Source of the DNA: Hyphococcus lacteus
GTDB taxonomy: Bacteria; Pseudomonadota; Alphaproteobacteria; Caulobacterales; Parvularculaceae
Direction of reading: 5' to 3'
DNA length: 64,000 bases
Assembly: GCF_041058985.1 (NCBI RefSeq)
Contig: NZ_JBEHZE010000001.1
Span: forward strand, 1 to 64,000
Below, piece by piece: positions 9,134 through 17,284 of the stretch (position 1 is its first letter; each line of letters starts with the position of its first letter). The notes beneath the pieces were generated by a model. That model saw only the letters and a program-made list of their open reading frames with translations, was not told where the DNA came from and made no database searches. The position numbers were made by a program, and so were the translations under genes.

Positions 9134-11239
9134 CTAGAGATGGAACTCAAATTGCACACCGATAGTACGCGGTCGCAAACGGAAATGCCTACTTCCATCT
9201 GTTGGAGGCTGGATGACACCATTCCAATCTGAAATATTTTCAGCATACAAGGACAATGTCCAATTATCGGGCGAAATTATTGAAGCACGTGCACGAGCAA
9301 TAAGCGGATCATCACTCACAAAAAGCGCCGAAGCACCACCAGCCAAAAGTCGAGAGGTGATCTCCGAACGATAATTCACAGATCCTGATAGTTGGGCTTC
9401 GTACCCCCCTCCAATCGAAGTTGTGTAGTCTAAAAATCCGCCGACCGTATATTCGGGTGAGAACGCCAAACGAGAACCTTCATCATAAATGGTAACCGGG
9501 CCACTCGCGGTTTGGGTAATGATGGAATCTTGTAGCGTTAGGTCATTCCAACTAAATGTCCCACCAATATTAAACCCTTCCGCCGGATGTGCTGTGAGGC
9601 CGAGGTCAACACCAAAACCAGATGCAGACGGACCATTGACAGTTGCTGCGAATATTACACCGCTTAAATCCACATTCAAATTCTGATGAATGTCTTTCCA
9701 GTCGATATAATAGGCCGCCATATTGAAACTAAGCGCGCCATCAAGAAGCGAACCCTTCGTCCCGATCTCATAATTCGATAGTCGATCTGCCTCAACAGGC
9801 GCAATGCCTGGCGCACTACGAATTATGGACGGGCTTTGATTGAATCCACTTCGGAAACCTTGCGAATATGACGCATAGAGTGTGAGATCGTCGTTAGGCA
9901 ACCAATTAACTACCACACGTGGTGTCAACGCATCAAACTTCTCCGTACGCATTGCTAATATTTGAGTTGGGTCTCCGGAAGAAGGTGTGCGTTCTATTTG
10001 CGATACCTTATCATGAAAATACCGTAGACCGCCCGTCAACTCCACCTGACCATCAAACATAACCCTCGTAAGCTCTCCGAAGACCGCATAAGATCGCGAG
10101 GCATCACGATTATTGATTGGTGCCGGAATGAATGCAGGCAGTGTTTGATATAATACATCGCTAGCGTCCCTATAGAACGCCCCTGCCGACCACCGCCAAT
10201 TACTTTCATTAGTTGAATTAACAAGAAGTTCTTCAGTAAAAACGGACGATCCGAAATCTGAATACAACGTAATACCGTCACCAAAAGCGGTGTAATCGCG
10301 TTGACTGGAATTGGAAAATTCCAAATAGCTCGTCGCACTACTGATCGAAACTCCTGGAAGTTCGTAACCAATATTCATGCTATATGCATCATAGTCTAGG
10401 CTTTGCGGGAGTGGTATCGGGCTACTCTGATTACGATCATCATCGCCATAACTCGCAGTATCCTGATCTATTCTTGAAACCCACGCCGACAAACCAATAC
10501 TAAGCTCATCAGTCGGATGCGCATTCAGTTTAACGCGGATGTTGCGCGAGCGAGAATCGTTCACATCTTCCGCAGGTCGATTTGGTTGGTCGATCCATCC
10601 GCCAGCATTTTCGAATCCCGCCACTACGCGAATCGCGACTTTATCTTCGATGAGTGGGATGTTAACCGCTACGTCACCGCGGTAGCTTTCTTGACCATCC
10701 TTCGTAGTGGCAAGCCCAGTACGCATCTTCAGGTCAAAGGCTTCAGGGTCAGCATCATTGGTGATTAACCGCACCACACCATTTAGTGCATTTGCGCCAT
10801 ATAAAGTGCCTTGCGGACCACGCAACACCTCAATACGCTGCATATCGTAAGCATTTGTATCTGGCAGAATTGCTGACTTAACCAGACCAAACGGAACTGA
10901 ATCGATATAATATGCAGCAGTGCTTGCACCGTTTAGCGTCGCTTCTCCGGACGCAACCCCTCGTATGGTCAATTGCGTAGCACCACCCTGTGGCGTACTT
11001 GAAATCGAGACTCCCGGCACCACGCGTAACGCATCACTCACGCCACCAACCGGCTGCCCATCCAACTCTTCACCGCTAAGCGCTGTTATGGATATAGGAA
11101 CATCCTGCAGACGCTCCTCACGCTTTTGAGCCGTTACAACAATCTCGTCCGCCGCAGAGGCCTGCCCCAAGCCTCCGACCAATCCTGCAAAACCATAAAC
11201 CCCCGCTAACGTAACCCCAGATAATAGTTTCTTTTTCAT
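9134..11239 (-). CDS. TonB-dependent outer-membrane receptor
   Basis: A 701-residue receptor with a signal peptide (cleavage near ASA-ADE), a TonB-box-like stretch EIVVTAQKREE, a plug domain (about residues 40-160, ending in EVLRGPQGTLYGANALNG) and a beta-barrel ending in an aromatic-rich C-terminus (GVQFEFHL). It imports a bulky substrate across the outer membrane using TonB energy. It is the first gene of the leftward operon and has its own strong-looking promoter at 11287-11314. Neighbouring amidase and peptidases argue for a peptide-like or acylated ligand, not a siderophore. Confidence 0.93.
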   Translation of the reverse strand: MKKKLLSGVTLAGVYGFAGLVGGLGQASAADEIVVTAQKREERLQDVPISITALSGEELDGQPVGGVSDALRVVPGVSISSTPQGGATQLTIRGVASGEATLNGASTAAYYIDSVPFGLVKSAILPDTNAYDMQRIEVLRGPQGTLYGANALNGVVRLITNDADPEAFDLKMRTGLATTKDGQESYRGDVAVNIPLIEDKVAIRVVAGFENAGGWIDQPNRPAEDVNDSRSRNIRVKLNAHPTDELSIGLSAWVSRIDQDTASYGDDDRNQSSPIPLPQSLDYDAYSMNIGYELPGVSISSATSYLEFSNSSQRDYTAFGDGITLYSDFGSSVFTEELLVNSTNESNWRWSAGAFYRDASDVLYQTLPAFIPAPINNRDASRSYAVFGELTRVMFDGQVELTGGLRYFHDKVSQIERTPSSGDPTQILAMRTEKFDALTPRVVVNWLPNDDLTLYASYSQGFRSGFNQSPSIIRSAPGIAPVEADRLSNYEIGTKGSLLDGALSFNMAAYYIDWKDIHQNLNVDLSGVIFAATVNGPSASGFGVDLGLTAHPAEGFNIGGTFSWNDLTLQDSIITQTASGPVTIYDEGSRLAFSPEYTVGGFLDYTTSIGGGYEAQLSGSVNYRSEITSRLLAGGASALFVSDDPLIARARASIISPDNWTLSLYAENISDWNGVIQPPTDGSRHFRLRPRTIGVQFEFHL

Positions 11240-11280
11240 TTTATCCCTCTTGCCGCCCTCTGCTTTTCAGAGTATCGCAA

Positions 11281-11314
11281 AGAACATATTGTATAATCTA
11301 TGTAGACAAGTCAA
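11281..11314 (-). promoter_or_regulatory. Divergent promoter region with operator between the two catabolic operons
   Basis: On the minus strand a TTGACT (-35-like, 11314 to 11309) runs into TTGTCTACATA and ATTATACAAT, facing the TonB receptor. On the plus strand a perfect TATAAT at 11292-11297 faces the thioesterase operon. The near-palindrome TGTAGACA at 11301-11308 overlaps both, so one repressor could shut both operons. The same block recurs at 16244-16270 with 24 of 27 bases identical. The exact -10 on the minus strand is uncertain. Confidence 0.6.
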
Positions 11315-11345
11315 CCGCACCCCGATATGAGAGAGCTCGATACGA

Positions 11346-11801
11346 ATGGAAGGTATTATGCAAAACGGTATCGAAACTTTTAGAGGGGTCGTCTTTCCAT
11401 GGCATTGTGATGCAATGGGCCATATGTCCGTACAGCATCAAATGCCATTACTTGATAGCGCCGTTTACCACTTACTCGGTGAATTCGGCGCTTCAGTGAC
11501 CGAGGAGAATAATCGCCGTCTTGGTTGGGCCGATGTAAAACAGGAAATCAGTTACCTACATGAACTCGTTGTTGGCGACCTCCTCATCCTGCGCACAGGG
11601 ATAATCGCCATCGGGTCTTCGTCTATAAGGCACAGAACGGTTCTTTCGCGGCGCAGTGACGAATTGGCCTGCACTGTCATGGACAGCGTAACTGTTCGGT
11701 TTGACCTTGATCGAAGAAAATCGACCACCCTGTCTGATGATATCCGTGCTTTGGCAGCACGCTTAATCACCTCGGACGTATCTAACAAAATTGATGAGTA
11801 A
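11346..11801 (+). CDS. Hotdog-fold thioesterase (4HBT-like)
   Basis: A 151-residue single hotdog domain. The sequence FPWHCDAMGHMS fits the D-x-x-G-H catalytic region of 4-hydroxybenzoyl-CoA-type thioesterases, with Ser where Asn often follows. It would hydrolyse an acyl-CoA. It heads the operon thioesterase-SDR-BKACE, the same trio of functions as the carnitine genes cdhB, cdhA and cdhC, where the thioesterase releases betaine from betainyl-CoA. A second in-frame ATG at 11358 has AAGG close upstream and is an alternative start. The actual acyl group is unknown. Confidence 0.75.
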   Translation: MEGIMQNGIETFRGVVFPWHCDAMGHMSVQHQMPLLDSAVYHLLGEFGASVTEENNRRLGWADVKQEISYLHELVVGDLLILRTGIIAIGSSSIRHRTVLSRRSDELACTVMDSVTVRFDLDRRKSTTLSDDIRALAARLITSDVSNKIDE

Positions 11802-11816
11802 AGGAACGACATAACC

Positions 11817-12575
11817 ATGGAACGGGTTTTGGTAACCGGTGCAGGCGACAGTGTCGGCCGAGCAATAGCCGAGCGATTTTTCAACAATGGTGCAAAGGTT
11901 CATATCTGCGATATTCGTGGCGCAGCAGTTGAAGAAACACTTGCTCAAAACGCGGGCATGTCAGGCAGCGTCATTGATGTTGGGATACGGACCGATGTGG
12001 ACAAGCTCTTTAAGGACGTGATGAATTCTCTTACGGGCCTAACAATTCTCGTGAATGTTGTAGGTATGGCCGGTCCACGTGCCGCTATCGAGGACATCGA
12101 CGAAGACGAATGGGATAAAACGATCGCCGTCAATCTAAGCGGTATGTTCTACTGCATGAAACGGGCTATCCCGATGTTAAAAAGCAATGGTGGCGGTTCC
12201 ATTGTCAATTTCTCCACTTGCTCCACACGCACGGGCAATCCATATCGCGCACCCTACATTGCTTCCAAAGCGGGTGTTGAGGGACTTACAAAAAATGCAG
12301 CACGAGAGCTTGGCCCCTTTGGTATACGATGCAATGCAATTTTGCCGGGCATTATAAATAACGAACGCTTTCATTTTATCGTTCAGCGCAACGCCGAAGC
12401 TACGGGCCGCAGTTTTGAAGAAATCGAAAATGACTACCTCAAATATGTTTCTCTACGGTGCAAAATCGAACTCAGCGAATTCGCGGATCTCGTTGAATTT
12501 ATCACATCCGATGCGGGAAAAAAGATCACCGGAGAATTGATGGCATTAAGCGGCAATATGGAATGGGAAGAATAG
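11817..12575 (+). CDS. SDR family NAD(P)-dependent dehydrogenase
   Basis: A 252-residue classical short-chain dehydrogenase. The nucleotide motif TGAGDSVGRAI is near residue 7, a catalytic Ser lies in NFSTCS, and Y-x-x-x-K appears as YIASK. The usual NNAG is replaced by NVVG. AAGGA precedes the ATG at 11817. Sitting directly upstream of a beta-keto acid cleavage enzyme, the simplest role is oxidation of a 3-hydroxy acid to the 3-keto acid. Substrate is inferred from context only. Confidence 0.88.
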   Translation: MERVLVTGAGDSVGRAIAERFFNNGAKVHICDIRGAAVEETLAQNAGMSGSVIDVGIRTDVDKLFKDVMNSLTGLTILVNVVGMAGPRAAIEDIDEDEWDKTIAVNLSGMFYCMKRAIPMLKSNGGGSIVNFSTCSTRTGNPYRAPYIASKAGVEGLTKNAARELGPFGIRCNAILPGIINNERFHFIVQRNAEATGRSFEEIENDYLKYVSLRCKIELSEFADLVEFITSDAGKKITGELMALSGNMEWEE

Positions 12576-12577
12576 AC

Positions 12578-13474
12578 ATGAGCCTTAAAAAGACGATTTT
12601 GACATGCGCAGTTACCGGCGGTGCTCCGTTCAATCCAAAACACCCATCCATGCCGATTACGCCAAAAGAGATTGCTGATGCGTGTATCGAAGCCGCCTCG
12701 GCTGGCGCGAGCATTGTTCACATTCACGTCCGCGATCCAGAAACAGGCCAGGGAAGCCGTGACCGCCAACATTTCAAAGAAGTCGTCGACCGCGTGCGTC
12801 AAACTGGCGTTGATATTGTTTTGAATTTGACCTGTGGCATGGGTGCATATTTTTTACCCGACCCCCACCGTGAAGGCCATATGCTGCCTGAGAGCGATGT
12901 CGTTGGCGTCGATGAACGCGTGGCACATGTGGAGGAATTATTACCTGAAATTGCAACATTGGACATAGTCACCAATAATCAGGTTGAGGGCAGTACGGAG
13001 TATATTTACTTCAGCCCATTGCATACACTTCGCGCAATGGCAAAACGGTTTCAGAATGCTGGTGTCAAACCCGAACTTGAAGTATTTGGCCCGGGTGACA
13101 TTTTGTTCGGCAATAAACTTGTCGAAGAAGGCCTAGTGGACGGACCTGCCATGATGCAAATGGTCCTTGGCGTCCAATGGGCTGCGCCTCATGGCGTAGA
13201 AACAATACTGTATCAAAAGAATTTAATGGCACCTGATACACATTGGGGCGCTTTCGGAATTGGGCGCGAACAAATGCCAATGCTAGCTCATACCTTACTT
13301 TTAGGCGGTAATATCCGCGTTGGATTGGAAGATAACCTTTACCTCTCCCGTGGACGCTGGGCGACCAACGGGCAATTGGTAGAACGCGCGTATAACATTG
13401 TTGAAATGCTCGGCGGATATAGCGTAGCCACGCCCGCCGAAACCCGTGAAATCCTAAACTTACGCCAGCCATAG
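12578..13474 (+). CDS. BKACE (DUF849) beta-keto acid cleavage enzyme
   Basis: A 298-residue TIM-barrel zinc enzyme of the DUF849 family, whose members condense a beta-keto acid with acetyl-CoA and cleave it to acetoacetate plus a new acyl-CoA. The zinc motif H-x-H is visible in IVHIHVRDP near residue 48, and the LNLTCGMG and VFGPGDI blocks are typical. I chose the ATG at 12578, preceded by GGGAAG; an in-frame ATG at 12563 lies inside the SDR gene. Place in an operon with a dehydrogenase and a thioesterase suggests a carnitine-like route. It is not distinguishable from 3-keto-5-aminohexanoate or dehydrocarnitine cleavage types by eye. Confidence 0.87.
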   Translation: MSLKKTILTCAVTGGAPFNPKHPSMPITPKEIADACIEAASAGASIVHIHVRDPETGQGSRDRQHFKEVVDRVRQTGVDIVLNLTCGMGAYFLPDPHREGHMLPESDVVGVDERVAHVEELLPEIATLDIVTNNQVEGSTEYIYFSPLHTLRAMAKRFQNAGVKPELEVFGPGDILFGNKLVEEGLVDGPAMMQMVLGVQWAAPHGVETILYQKNLMAPDTHWGAFGIGREQMPMLAHTLLLGGNIRVGLEDNLYLSRGRWATNGQLVERAYNIVEMLGGYSVATPAETREILNLRQP

Positions 13475-13494
13475 CAAATCATCATATCAATCAC

Positions 13495-14445
13495 ATGCAA
13501 AGTTCCATTCCCTATTTTAATGCTGATGATGTTGCTCGTGCTACACCAATGCCAGCGCTTATAAACGCGCTACGCGATGCATTCATACGCGATAGCCATC
13601 ATTACCCAAAACGGCTGGCAGCTGACATTTCCACAACTCAATCTCTGCTCGTAATGCCAGCATGGGATGAAGCGCAAACGCTTGGCACTAAAATCACGCT
13701 GATTGATCAGCAGCGTCGCCCATCTATACAGGCTACTTACCTTTTGATGGATCAAAAGACAGGGATGCCTTGCGCGCTTTTCGATGGCACCACCCTAACC
13801 AAACGACGGACAGCCGCCGCCTCGGCGTTAGCCGCCAGTATACTTGCGCAAAAGCATCAATCCTTACTCCTGATTGGAACCGGTGCCCTCATCCCGCCTT
13901 TAATAGAGGCCTATACCAGCATTTTTCCTTTTGAACAGATTCACATCTGGGGGCGTAATCGCGAAAAAGCAAATGCAGTTGTTGAGGCCATGCAAAAAAT
14001 TGGTACCTCAATTAACCGCGTGGATGATTTCGATCACGCAATCAGTGAGGCCGATATCATCTCGTCTGCAACCATGGCGACAAGCCCGATCATAAAAGGG
14101 AGCATGCTGCACTCCACGATGCATGTCGATTTAATCGGTGCCTTTAAACCCGATATGTGCGAGGCCGACACCGAAACTTTTGCCAAGGCCGATGTATATG
14201 TAGATACCTTGGAAGGTGCCCTAAGCGAAGCCGGAGACCTTATACAAGCCATGGCAGCTGGAGCGCTAACCGAAGATTCTATAAAAGGTGATATGCGGGA
14301 TTTGTGCCGGCTGAGTAAACATCGCAATGATTCGAATAGAAACCGTATCACGCTATTTAAGTCTGTCGGCGCTGCTATCGAAGATCTCGTCGCCGCCAAA
14401 TTAGCGTATCGACAATTAGAAAGCACCAATGTTAACGCTCACTGA
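13495..14445 (+). CDS. Ornithine cyclodeaminase family reductase, likely delta-1-pyrroline-2-carboxylate reductase
   Basis: A 316-residue member of the OCD/mu-crystallin family, with a Rossmann motif (LLIGTGALIPP near residue 125) and the substrate-side K/R region (MPAWDE, GTKITLIDQQ, FDGTTLTKRRTAAASA). Members include ornithine cyclodeaminase and reductases of cyclic imines. The next two genes encode aconitase X, which in bacteria dehydrates cis-3-hydroxy-L-proline to delta-1-pyrroline-2-carboxylate; an OCD-family reductase then makes L-proline. That pairing decides the call. The coding end overlaps the next gene by 17 bases. Confidence 0.83.
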   Translation: MQSSIPYFNADDVARATPMPALINALRDAFIRDSHHYPKRLAADISTTQSLLVMPAWDEAQTLGTKITLIDQQRRPSIQATYLLMDQKTGMPCALFDGTTLTKRRTAAASALAASILAQKHQSLLLIGTGALIPPLIEAYTSIFPFEQIHIWGRNREKANAVVEAMQKIGTSINRVDDFDHAISEADIISSATMATSPIIKGSMLHSTMHVDLIGAFKPDMCEADTETFAKADVYVDTLEGALSEAGDLIQAMAAGALTEDSIKGDMRDLCRLSKHRNDSNRNRITLFKSVGAAIEDLVAAKLAYRQLESTNVNAH

Positions 14446-15661
14446 AGAAGACAGATCAATTCTTGGTGGCGAATTCGGCCCAATGGCGGCGCGCGCCATG
14501 AAGATTTTAGTTCGTTATGGCGAAGCAACTGGCGCGACGGAGTTTGTTTCCATTCGCTCTGCTCATATTGATGGATGCTTATATCACGGCCCCTCCAGTA
14601 TTGATTTTGCGCAGAGTTTTGTGAAGCTGGGCGGGCTCGTTCGTGTACCAACCACATTAAATGTTGCTGCTGCGGATGTTACCCACCCTGAATGGCATTG
14701 CGGCGATCCTTCGACCCTTAATGAACAAAAAAAACTAACCGATTTCTATACACAAATTGGGTGCATACCCAGCCTAACCTGCGCACCGTATCAACGCCTC
14801 GTCCGGCCTCAATTCGGTGACCATATTGCCTGGGCGGAATCGAATGCGATTGTTTTTGCAAACTCAATCCTTGGGGCGCGCACAGATCGATATGGGGATT
14901 TTGCTGATCTTTGCGCCGCACTGACCGGTCGTGTGCCTTTAGTTGGATTACATCGTGACGAAAACCGCCACCCGGAACTGCTGGTCACGGTACCCAAAGT
15001 ATCCGAAACGAAACTGCCACGCGATCTTTATTTCGGTGCGACGGGGTATCTCTTGGGCTTATGCGCAAAAGGAAAAATCCCATACGTCCGTGGCTTACCC
15101 GAGGACGCAAGCGAAGATGAGTTAAAAGCTTTAGGTGCAGCAGGCGCATCTTCTGGATCGCTCGCCCTCTTCCATGCAGAACACCTGACGCCAGAAACCC
15201 ACGACATCAATGCCAGCCACCTCCCCCATTTAGAATTTTCTTCAGACGAATTAGGTGCTGTCATTGACGATCATTGTTCCGCAAAAACCGGAGACCCGGT
15301 TGCAGCTATCTGTTTGGGCACCCCTCATTATTCAAAAGACGAATTCATACGCCTATCCGACACAATTATCGGACGGAAAAAAGCACCGTCTGTGGACTTC
15401 TACGTTTCAACGTCAAGAGAAATTGCAGAGCACATAAACACCCATTCGCGCTTCGCGCCACTGCGTGAATTTGGCGTAAGACTTATCGTTGATACTTGTA
15501 CCTATTTAGCGCCGGTTGTTGACCGACGTGATGGATATATCCTTACCACTTCAGCAAAATATGCTCATTATGGCCCCGGCAACCTCAATCGTCGAATTGC
15601 GTTAATGACATTGGAAAGGTGCATTAACGCAGCTGTCGCTGGAAAAGTTGCACCATGTTAA
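14429..15661 (+). CDS. Aconitase X catalytic (large) subunit, likely cis-3-hydroxy-L-proline dehydratase
   Basis: A 410-residue protein of the AcnX (DUF521) family: blocks ILVRYGEATGA, PTTLNVAAADVTHP, CAPYQ and TSAKYAHYGPGN are family-typical. AcnX proteins hold an iron or iron-sulfur site and are dehydratases. The bacterial split form (large plus small subunit) has been characterised as cis-3-hydroxy-L-proline dehydratase. Overlap with the OCD reductase upstream and the small subunit downstream supports that reaction. The archaeal homologue acts on mevalonate 5-phosphate, an alternative that the reductase neighbour makes unlikely. Confidence 0.85.
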   Translation: MLTLTEEDRSILGGEFGPMAARAMKILVRYGEATGATEFVSIRSAHIDGCLYHGPSSIDFAQSFVKLGGLVRVPTTLNVAAADVTHPEWHCGDPSTLNEQKKLTDFYTQIGCIPSLTCAPYQRLVRPQFGDHIAWAESNAIVFANSILGARTDRYGDFADLCAALTGRVPLVGLHRDENRHPELLVTVPKVSETKLPRDLYFGATGYLLGLCAKGKIPYVRGLPEDASEDELKALGAAGASSGSLALFHAEHLTPETHDINASHLPHLEFSSDELGAVIDDHCSAKTGDPVAAICLGTPHYSKDEFIRLSDTIIGRKKAPSVDFYVSTSREIAEHINTHSRFAPLREFGVRLIVDTCTYLAPVVDRRDGYILTTSAKYAHYGPGNLNRRIALMTLERCINAAVAGKVAPC

Positions 15662-16086
15662 TCCGTGCCCAGAATTTTACGCACGGTAACGCTGTTGGTT
15701 CGTTAATCGCGCTTAGTGCTCCATTGAGCTTATGGGGTGGTTTTGATACGAAAAGTGGGAAAATTATTGACCAACACCACCCACAACATGGTATATCTAT
15801 CGCTCAAAAAATCGTGGCCATGCCCTATGCCAGAGGATCATCGTCATCGTCTAGCGCCCTCCTCGAAGCCGCACGATTAGGAAACGCCCCCGCCGCTTTC
15901 ATCATGACCCGGGCTGACCCCATTCTTACAATCGGCGCATTACTTGCCGATGAAATCTATCAAAAGAAAATTTGCATTCTTGTTATCCCACAAGCTGATT
16001 GGTGTCATCTCGGCCACGCGAAGTGGGCTAATATTCTGCCCACAGGCTCACCCAAGACTGTCGATATTCGAGTTAGTAGAATTTAG
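15655..16086 (+). CDS. Aconitase X swivel (small) subunit, DUF126
   Basis: A 143-residue swivel domain. ALSAPLSLWGGFD, the GKIID..HP stretch and the Ser-rich loop RGSSSSS, expected to hold the catalytic Ser, are characteristic of DUF126. It completes the heteromeric AcnX dehydratase with the preceding gene, which it overlaps by 7 bases. It is the last gene of the rightward operon; 232 bases follow before the esterase, carrying the next promoter. Confidence 0.87.
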   Translation: MLIRAQNFTHGNAVGSLIALSAPLSLWGGFDTKSGKIIDQHHPQHGISIAQKIVAMPYARGSSSSSSALLEAARLGNAPAAFIMTRADPILTIGALLADEIYQKKICILVIPQADWCHLGHAKWANILPTGSPKTVDIRVSRI

Positions 16087-16243
16087 ACATAGCGGCGATT
16101 TCGTAACGATGATTTTGAGCAAAAGGATAGCGTAAACCGGTACCGCCCTCCTATTCGTATCGAACAACGAAATACAATACTTTGTGTACGGCGTGATCCG
16201 ATTTTAGCCACTGAACTAATTGCCAAATACAGACCATCCACAA

Positions 16244-16270
16244 TTGACTTGTCGACATACATTATGCAAT
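16244..16270 (+). promoter_or_regulatory. Promoter and operator of the esterase-POT operon
   Basis: TTGACT at 16244-16249 runs into the perfect palindrome TGTCGACA (16250-16257), then ACATTATGCAAT. This is nearly the same block as the inverse of 11288-11314: identical TTGACTTGTC, ACATA, ATTAT and CAAT segments with single differences between them. The start codon is 49 bases downstream. The shared sequence strongly suggests shared control with the TonB receptor operon; the regulator is inferred to be the GntR protein at 2612. Confidence 0.6.
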
Positions 16271-16318
16271 TATATTTTCTCTATATTAAATAGGGTGTTA
16301 TTGAATTATAGAGGGGCG

Positions 16319-17284
16319 ATGCAGGTGCGCTGTTTCAACTATCGCCATTTGTTTAAATGGTTGACTATTCTATTGCTGACTTTTGCATCGCTATCGACGA
16401 ATGCCAGTGGGGAACCCCCACTCAGTGATGGTAAAAAGCCATCAAATAACATCACGCCATTTACGCCTTATGTCATGCCGCGCTCCGACGTGCGTACAAT
16501 TAAATCTGATCAGGGTGCTGAATACCGAATATACATTGCTTGGCCAGAAGAACCCGCTCCACCTGAGGGATATCCAGTCTTATACCGCTTGGACGGAACA
16601 ACTAGTTTCGCGATTGCGGCGGAATACGCTAATCGTTTAGGGCGATACACCGGTATGTCGCCCGGAATAATTGTTGGAATAGGATATGCCGGTCCTTCAC
16701 GACGGCGGCTCGATTATACACCCGACGTAGCCCCCGGAATTGAATTCTTATCGAATCCAGATCCGACTGGCGGTGCAGACGAATTCCTTACCTTCATTGC
16801 CGATTCGCTCATCCCGGCAATTGAAAATGACTTTCCCATTAATTCCAATCGCCGTTCAATATCAGGATACAGTTTAGGCGGCTTATTTGTTACTCAAGCG
16901 TTATTAAAAAGACCGGAACTTTTTCGAACATATATTGCGTCCAGCCCCTCTCTTTGGTGGGGGGACAGACATGTTTTTAATCTCATCCCAAAGTTTCAAA
17001 ACCGCCTTTCTAAAGACGGACATGCTCGACGATTATTTTTAACTATTGGCCAATATGAGCAGTCTCCACCGCCGGGAATGGAAAACGACCCGTCATGGCA
17101 GAAAAATGCTGAATTAAATGCGCTTGCTCGCATGAATGATAACGCTTCAGAATTAGTCGAAGCGCTGAGTTCGACAGCTGGTCTTAGTGTCCATCTCGAA
17201 GAGTTTCCTAACGAGACCCACGCCTCCGGCAGCCTTCCCGCAATACGAGCGTCGTTGCGACATGCCTTTGCAGACGAATACTAA
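16319..17284 (+). CDS. Secreted or membrane-anchored esterase (PF00756-type alpha/beta hydrolase)
   Basis: A 321-residue hydrolase with an N-terminal hydrophobic segment after a basic start (about residues 12-30, ending near TNASG), so it is exported. The nucleophile motif is GYSLGG, and the late His is in NETHASG. This is the Fes/IroE-like esterase D group, which includes enzymes that open ester bonds of siderophores and other depsipeptides. I chose the ATG at 16319 because GAGGGG lies just upstream; a TTG 99 bases earlier would add a segment without typical features and reach over the promoter. It is followed directly by the POT transporter. Confidence 0.83.
   Translation: MQVRCFNYRHLFKWLTILLLTFASLSTNASGEPPLSDGKKPSNNITPFTPYVMPRSDVRTIKSDQGAEYRIYIAWPEEPAPPEGYPVLYRLDGTTSFAIAAEYANRLGRYTGMSPGIIVGIGYAGPSRRRLDYTPDVAPGIEFLSNPDPTGGADEFLTFIADSLIPAIENDFPINSNRRSISGYSLGGLFVTQALLKRPELFRTYIASSPSLWWGDRHVFNLIPKFQNRLSKDGHARRLFLTIGQYEQSPPPGMENDPSWQKNAELNALARMNDNASELVEALSSTAGLSVHLEEFPNETHASGSLPAIRASLRHAFADEY

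Noticed and set aside
16220..16318. Earlier TTG start for the secreted esterase
   Set aside because: It would place coding sequence across the promoter-operator block, and the later ATG has GAGGGG and starts a normal signal segment.
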